This document shows, in pieces, positions 59,816-64,000 of a DNA stretch of 64,000 nt. This stretch comes from Candidatus Competibacteraceae bacterium (GTDB taxonomy: Bacteria > Pseudomonadota > Gammaproteobacteria > Competibacterales > Competibacteraceae). Position 1 is the first letter of the stretch; each line of letters starts with the position of its first letter. The stretch is taken from positions 1 through 64,000 of the forward strand of contig JADJPA010000002.1 in assembly GCA_016713505.1 (NCBI GenBank), read 5' to 3'. The translations under genes were made by a program, and so were the position numbers. The notes beneath the pieces are model-generated. The model did no database searches. It was given only the letters and a program-made list of their open reading frames with translations, and was not told the DNA's origin.

Positions 59816-61780
59816 ATGTGCGGGATTGCTGGAATCGCGGCGCTTTCGGCTCAAGTTCGGGTTCATGACGGCGATGTGCGCCGCATGTTGCCTCCCTTGC
59901 GCCATCGCGGTCCCGATGGCAGCGGCGTCTATCTCGCTCCGAACGGCCGGATCGGTTTGGGACATACCCGCCTCAGCATCATCGATCTTGAGGGCGGCGC
60001 CCAGCCGCTGCACAACGAAGATCGGACGGTATGGGTCTCGTTCAACGGTGAAATCTTCAATTACATCGAGCTGCGCGAGACGCTGCTGAAGGCGGGGCAT
60101 CAATTCCACACCTACAGCGATACCGAAGTCATCGTTCATGCCTACGAGCAGTACGGTGATGAGTTCGTGCGGCAGTTGAACGGTCAGTTCGCCATCGCCT
60201 TGTGGGATGACAAACGCCGGCGCCTGCTCTTAGTCCGGGATCGGATCGGGATCTTGCCGCTGTTCTACACCTTGTACGACCAGCGGCTGCTGTTTGCCTC
60301 CGAAATCAAGTCGCTGCTGCCTTTGTTGGGGGAGTCGCCCCGGCTCTCACCGGCGGCGCTCGATCAGATTTTTACCTTTTGGGCGCCGCGCAGCCCCAAT
60401 ACCCTGTTTGAGAGCATCCAAGAAATCCCGCCCGGCCACCTGTTGGTGCTGGAAAACAATCAGTTGTCCGAGTCGGTGTATTGGGATTGGACTTTTCCAG
60501 AACAGGGCGATTATTTGGCGGGTTCGGATGCCGAGCTGACCGAGCAGTTGTACGCGCTGCTGGCCGATGCCACCCGTATCCGCTTGCGCGCGGATGTCCC
60601 GGTCGGCGCTTATCTTTCCGGCGGCTTGGATTCTTCGGCGCTGGTGGCGCTGATCCGCCGTCATTCGAGCGCGCCGCTCAAGACCTTTTCCATCGGTTTC
60701 GAGGAAAAGTCGCTCGATGAGTCGGCGTTCCAGCAGCAGCTGGTCGAGCATCTCGGCGTCGATCACAGTCGGATCTTTTGCCGTAACCTCGATGTCGCCG
60801 AAGAGTTTCCAGCTGCGGTCTATCACGCCGAAACCGCGATTTTGCGCACCGCGCCGACGCCCATGCGCCGTCTGTCCGGTTTGGTCCGCGCGTCGGGGTA
60901 CAAAGTGGTGCTTACTGGTGAAGGCGCCGATGAAGCGCTGGGCGGCTACGATCTGTTCAAGGAAGCGAAGATCCGCCAATTCTGGGCGCGCCGGCCGGAA
61001 TCGGAATGGCGTCCCTTGCTGCTCAAAGCCCTATATCCCTACCTCGAAACTTCGGGCGCGCAAGCACAAAGCTACTTGCGCAACTTTTATGGGATCGGTT
61101 TGGCGGACCCCGATCAGCCGGGTTTCAGCCATCTGACCCGCTGGCTCACCACCGCGCAGTGCAAGGTTTTTTTCTCGCCGGAGTTGGCCGGCGTCCTGCG
61201 CGAAGACGCCGCGGACCGGCTGATCCGGCAGTTGCCAGCCGCTTTCAGTCGCTGGCATCCGTTCAACCGCGCGCAATATCTGGAAGCCAAAACCCTGTTG
61301 GGCGGTTATTTGTTGTGTTCGCAAGGCGACCGGATGCTGATGGCGAATTCCGTGGAGGGACGGTTTCCTTTTTTGGATCATCGAGTCATCGAATTTGCCA
61401 ATCGCTTGCCGCCGCGTTTGAAGATGCGGGCCTTGAACGAAAAATTCCTGCTCAAGCGCGCGATGACGCCTTATTTGCCACCCGCGATCATCGACCGTCA
61501 CAAACAACCCTATCGCGCTCCCGATAGTCCGGCGTTTTTCTCGGCCGCGCCGCCGTCTTACGTCAGCGAGCTGTTAAGTCCAGATACGTTGCGGCGCTAC
61601 GGCTATTTCGATGCGAAAAAGGTCGGTTTCTTGATGAACAAAGCACGCCGGGGTGGCCAGATCGCCGCCAAGGACAACATGGCGCTGGTGGGCATCCTTT
61701 CCGCGCAACTGTGCCATCATTATTTTATTGAGCGATGTTCCATACCTGCGTCTGAGGCTTACAAACCACTAGCCTGCTAA
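59816..61780 (+). CDS. Asparagine-synthase-type glutamine amidotransferase
   Basis: Class-II amidotransferase (654 aa). The ATG at 59816 must be the start because Cys2 (MCGIAGIAAL) is the glutaminase nucleophile and needs a free N-terminus. The glutaminase domain has HRGPDGSGVY and VSFNGEIFNYIELR; the synthetase domain has the ATP pyrophosphatase loop LSGGLDSSALV (268-274) and EGADEALGGYDLF. It closely follows the exosortase-A-cluster amidotransferase pattern rather than housekeeping AsnB, and its neighbours are a polysaccharide deacetylase, an acyl carrier protein and an acyl ligase, so it probably amidates a sugar acid or an acyl group. The acceptor is unknown. Confidence 0.88.
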   Translation: MCGIAGIAALSAQVRVHDGDVRRMLPPLRHRGPDGSGVYLAPNGRIGLGHTRLSIIDLEGGAQPLHNEDRTVWVSFNGEIFNYIELRETLLKAGHQFHTYSDTEVIVHAYEQYGDEFVRQLNGQFAIALWDDKRRRLLLVRDRIGILPLFYTLYDQRLLFASEIKSLLPLLGESPRLSPAALDQIFTFWAPRSPNTLFESIQEIPPGHLLVLENNQLSESVYWDWTFPEQGDYLAGSDAELTEQLYALLADATRIRLRADVPVGAYLSGGLDSSALVALIRRHSSAPLKTFSIGFEEKSLDESAFQQQLVEHLGVDHSRIFCRNLDVAEEFPAAVYHAETAILRTAPTPMRRLSGLVRASGYKVVLTGEGADEALGGYDLFKEAKIRQFWARRPESEWRPLLLKALYPYLETSGAQAQSYLRNFYGIGLADPDQPGFSHLTRWLTTAQCKVFFSPELAGVLREDAADRLIRQLPAAFSRWHPFNRAQYLEAKTLLGGYLLCSQGDRMLMANSVEGRFPFLDHRVIEFANRLPPRLKMRALNEKFLLKRAMTPYLPPAIIDRHKQPYRAPDSPAFFSAAPPSYVSELLSPDTLRRYGYFDAKKVGFLMNKARRGGQIAAKDNMALVGILSAQLCHHYFIERCSIPASEAYKPLAC

Positions 61781-61789
61781 GGGATAGCC

Positions 61790-62047
61790 ATGACTATCGA
61801 AAAAACGATCCGCTGCTATATTCTCGAAAATTTTTTGTTTACCGACGATGAGTCCGCGCTAAACAGCCAGCGGTCCTTTATTGAGGCCGGTTTGATCGAT
61901 TCCACCGGTATTTTGGAGATTATTCTTTTCGTCGAAGAAACCTTCGGCGTCAAAGTGGACGATGAGGAAATGTTGCCGGAGAATCTGGATTCGGTAAACA
62001 ATCTGGTCGCCTTTATCGGGCGGAAACAGTTGGCGCTGGCGGCTTGA
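61790..62047 (+). CDS. Acyl carrier protein
   Basis: An 85-residue acidic helical carrier protein. Phosphopantetheine is expected on Ser38 in FIEAGLIDSTGILEI, where DST replaces the more common DSL. The following helix (EIILFVEETFGVKVDDEEM) is typical of helix II and III. It sits 9 nt after the amidotransferase and 16 nt before the acyl ligase, so it is presumably loaded by that ligase. Distinct from fatty-acid AcpP, which would be encoded with fab genes. Confidence 0.9.
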   Translation: MTIEKTIRCYILENFLFTDDESALNSQRSFIEAGLIDSTGILEIILFVEETFGVKVDDEEMLPENLDSVNNLVAFIGRKQLALAA

Positions 62048-62063
62048 GAAGGAGCTAAAAAAC

Positions 62064-63635
62064 GTGGCCGCTGTTCCGCGGTTGCTTCAAGACATCCTGC
62101 TCATCGCCGCCGCCCGTCGCCCGCAGCATACCGCGCTGATCACCGAAAACGCGCGGCTGGACTATCGAGAGGTGGCCGACTACGCCTGTCGTCTCGCCCA
62201 TGTCTTGCGCGCGCGCGGCGTCCGGCGCGGTGAGCGCGTGGCGATTTTTATGGATAATGACTGGCGGTGCGCCGCTTCGCTGTTTGGCGTGTTGCTGGCG
62301 GGCGGCGTTTTTGTGGCCGTCAATTACCAGACCAAAGCCCACAAGTTGGCGTTTATCTTGCGCGATTCGGGCGCGCGCGCGCTGCTCAGCGCGCAACATC
62401 TGGCGCGCGTTTTCGAGCCGGCGACGGCGCGGCTGTCGGACTTGCCGATATTGTGCGCGCCTTCCGAGGGCGTGTTGCCCGCCGGCGTGACCGATCTTGA
62501 GGCAGCGCTGGCCGCTCAGCCCGCCGCGCCGCCGCTCCAGACGGCGATCGGCTTGGATTTGGCCGCGCTGATCTACACCTCCGGCACGAGCGGCCAGCCT
62601 AAAGGGGTGATGCACACCCATCAGTCGTTGTTGTTCGTGCTGGACAGCATCAATGAGTATCTGGGTTTTTCCCAGGATGATCGTTTGTTTTCCGCCTTGC
62701 CGCTCAATTTCGGTTATGGCTTGTTTCAATGGCTTTCCGCGATACGGTCTGGCGCAACCCTGGTGCTGGAGCGCTCCTTCACCTATCCGGCGCAGGCGTA
62801 CCAGCGGATGCAAGACGAAGCAGTCACCAGTTTTGCCAGCGTGCCGACGATCTACGCCATGATGCTGGCGCAGGATGCCAAGCAACCCTTACGGTTTCCC
62901 AGCGTCCGCTTGGTGACGAACGCCGCCGCGGCCTTGCCCCCGGAGTTCATCCCCGGTATCAAACGGCTATTCCCGCAGGCGCGGCTTTACAAGATGTACG
63001 GCCAGACCGAATGCATCCGTAGCACCTATCAGGAACCGGATCTGGCGGAAAGCAAGCCGGAATCGGTGGGACGCGCCATTCCTGGCACCGAGCTGCTGCT
63101 GCTGGACGAGCAAGGCTGCCCGGTGGCGCCGGGCGAGGTCGGTATCCTGCACGTGCGCGGCCCTCATGTGATGCGGGGCTACTGGAATCAGCCCGAGAAA
63201 ACCGCGGAGGTGTTGAGGCCGGGCTCGTTGCCCGGCGAATTCCTGCTGAAAAGCGGCGATCTGTTCCGGCAGGATGCGGAAGGGGATTGCTATTTCGTGG
63301 CGCGCGGCGACGAAATCATCAAAAGCCGGGGCGAGAAGGTGAGTCCCGATGAGGTGGAAAACGCCATTTACAGTTTGCCCGCCGTGCGGGAAGCGGTGGT
63401 GGCCGGGATTCCTGATCCCCTGCTGGGAGAGGCGATCTGCGCCTTTGTCACGCTCCGCGAAGGGGCCAAGTTGACCGTGCAGCAGATCAAGCGGGCTTGC
63501 GGCGAGCGTTTGGAAAATTACATGGTGCCCAAATATGTACTGATGGTCTCAGAATTGCCGCGCACCCTTAACGGCAAGCTGTCCCGTAAATTGATTTTGC
63601 AACAATACAGTGCTTTGATCGCTGAAGCAGCCTGA
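62064..63635 (+). CDS. AMP-forming acyl ligase, exosortase-A-cluster type
   Basis: Adenylate-forming enzyme (523 aa) that activates a carboxylic acid, probably for transfer to the carrier protein encoded upstream. GTG start with AAGGAG. Core motifs: LIYTSGTSGQPKGVMHTHQS, YKMYGQTECIRSTYQEPD, SGDLFRQDAEGDCYFVAR and the catalytic Lys near the end in RTLNGKLSRKLI. The overall form matches the acyl-CoA ligase described for exosortase-A clusters. Substrate unknown; the pairing with ACP and amidotransferase suggests an acyl or amino-acyl group destined for polysaccharide. Confidence 0.88.
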   Translation: MAAVPRLLQDILLIAAARRPQHTALITENARLDYREVADYACRLAHVLRARGVRRGERVAIFMDNDWRCAASLFGVLLAGGVFVAVNYQTKAHKLAFILRDSGARALLSAQHLARVFEPATARLSDLPILCAPSEGVLPAGVTDLEAALAAQPAAPPLQTAIGLDLAALIYTSGTSGQPKGVMHTHQSLLFVLDSINEYLGFSQDDRLFSALPLNFGYGLFQWLSAIRSGATLVLERSFTYPAQAYQRMQDEAVTSFASVPTIYAMMLAQDAKQPLRFPSVRLVTNAAAALPPEFIPGIKRLFPQARLYKMYGQTECIRSTYQEPDLAESKPESVGRAIPGTELLLLDEQGCPVAPGEVGILHVRGPHVMRGYWNQPEKTAEVLRPGSLPGEFLLKSGDLFRQDAEGDCYFVARGDEIIKSRGEKVSPDEVENAIYSLPAVREAVVAGIPDPLLGEAICAFVTLREGAKLTVQQIKRACGERLENYMVPKYVLMVSELPRTLNGKLSRKLILQQYSALIAEAA

Positions 63636-63650
63636 TTTCAAGGAGTTTTT

Positions 63651-64000
63651 ATGAGTCTGGACCTCGTTGCCGCGCTCGAATTGGACGAAGCTGCCGAAGT
63701 CGCCAAAATTACCGAACGGCTGCGCGAACTGTTACGCAGCCACCTGCGCCGCCGCGGGTTGATCGTGGCCATTTCTGGGGGCATCGACAGCGCGGTTTGC
63801 GCTGCTTTAGCGGTGGGCGCGGTAGGGCCTGAACGCGTGTTTGGCCTGCTGCTGCCCGAACGCGATTCCGCTGCTGAAAGCACGCTGCGCGGCCGGCAGA
63901 TGGTGGAACATCTGGGAATCGCCCACGAGGAATTTGACATTGCGCCGGTGTTGGACGCCTTGGCGTGTTATCGCTGGCGTGATGCGGCGATCCGCGCGAT
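63651..64000 (+). CDS. NAD-synthetase-like protein, C-terminus cut by window edge
   Basis: The first 116 codons of an ATP-pyrophosphatase-type amide-forming enzyme. LIVAISGGIDSAVCAALAV carries the SGGxDS loop of NAD synthetase and VFGLLLPERDSAAESTLRG follows, as in NadE. It lacks the glutaminase domain at its start, as in ammonia-dependent or partner-dependent NadE. GGAG is 6 nt before the ATG. Because it is embedded in the acyl-ligase cluster it may be a NadE-derived amidotransferase with a special role rather than the housekeeping enzyme. Confidence 0.85.
   Translation, partial: MSLDLVAALELDEAAEVAKITERLRELLRSHLRRRGLIVAISGGIDSAVCAALAVGAVGPERVFGLLLPERDSAAESTLRGRQMVEHLGIAHEEFDIAPVLDALACYRWRDAAIRA

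Noticed and set aside
1..64000. rRNA, tRNA, CRISPR arrays, integrases or intact transposases
   Set aside because: Looked for in the translations and by eye for cloverleaf or repeat patterns; none seen. A covariance-model scan would be needed to exclude small RNAs.

Overview
The window reads as a GC-rich gammaproteobacterial chromosome from a facultative anaerobe that takes up sugars and respires nitrate. The evidence is the gene content: fused PTS phosphotransferases of the kind known from pseudomonads and relatives, a PtsG very close in motif to the enterobacterial one, a YqjD/YqjE-type membrane gene set, a narK-narGHJI cluster behind a perfect FNR-type box, and genes of the exosortase-A exopolysaccharide type. 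A glycogen-accumulating or denitrifying gammaproteobacterium such as the Competibacteraceae would fit, but that placement is inference. I saw no rRNA, tRNA, CRISPR array, intact insertion sequence or replication origin.

Region 1 (1-12.3 kb, all leftward) is a sugar phosphotransferase block: the end-truncated D-lactate dehydrogenase gene ldhA, a glucose-type IICBB permease (ptsG), an EIIA(Glc)-HPr-EI triple fusion, a GH1 6-phospho-beta-glucosidase, and fruA-fruK-fruB (fructose IIBC, 1-phosphofructokinase, EIIA(Fru)-HPr-EI triple fusion). Two intrinsic terminators divide it into three transcription units. Region 2 (12.7-23.3 kb, leftward) is a long ABC sugar-uptake block. It starts with a small CxxC/CxxH protein and a family-1 periplasmic binding protein, continues with a ribose-type ATPase, permease and binding protein, and ends with a xylose-type set that has two binding-protein paralogues. 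A divergent LacI-family repressor (23.7 kb) sits at its head. The same 14-bp palindrome lies upstream of fruB, upstream of the ABC block and just ahead of the repressor gene, so one repressor probably controls PTS uptake, ABC uptake and itself.

Region 3 (24.7-38.7 kb) holds a hotdog thioesterase and a Tat-exported FAD oxidoreductase, then an envelope and signalling stretch: a YqjD/YqjE/YqjK-like trio, a hybrid kinase with its receiver and an AI-2E-type transporter with a large soluble tail, a GlsB/YeaQ membrane protein, a modular glycine-zipper protein, and a LuxR-type regulator next to a NarX-type kinase. A bipartite 15+14 bp element occurs identically in two promoter regions here. Region 4 (39-43.5 kb) has an aldo/keto reductase and a zinc alcohol dehydrogenase, an HPP-CBS membrane protein, and about 750 bp of remnants of three unrelated genes.

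Region 5 (43.5-58.6 kb, rightward) is the nitrate respiration cluster: a double-length NarK fusion, a second NarK, narG, narH, narJ, narI and a strong terminator. It is followed by an AT-richer insert (a DUF433 antitoxin, a PIN-like toxin gene broken by an amber codon, an alpha/beta hydrolase and a tiny membrane ORF), then a shortened parvulin-type protein, mobB and moeA, which make the molybdenum cofactor that NarG needs. Region 6 (58.6-64 kb, rightward) opens with a leader carrying a sigma-54-like box and a perfect hairpin, then encodes a polysaccharide deacetylase, an asparagine-synthase-type amidotransferase, an acyl carrier protein, an AMP-forming acyl ligase and the start of an NAD-synthetase-like gene, apparently a module that decorates an exported polysaccharide.
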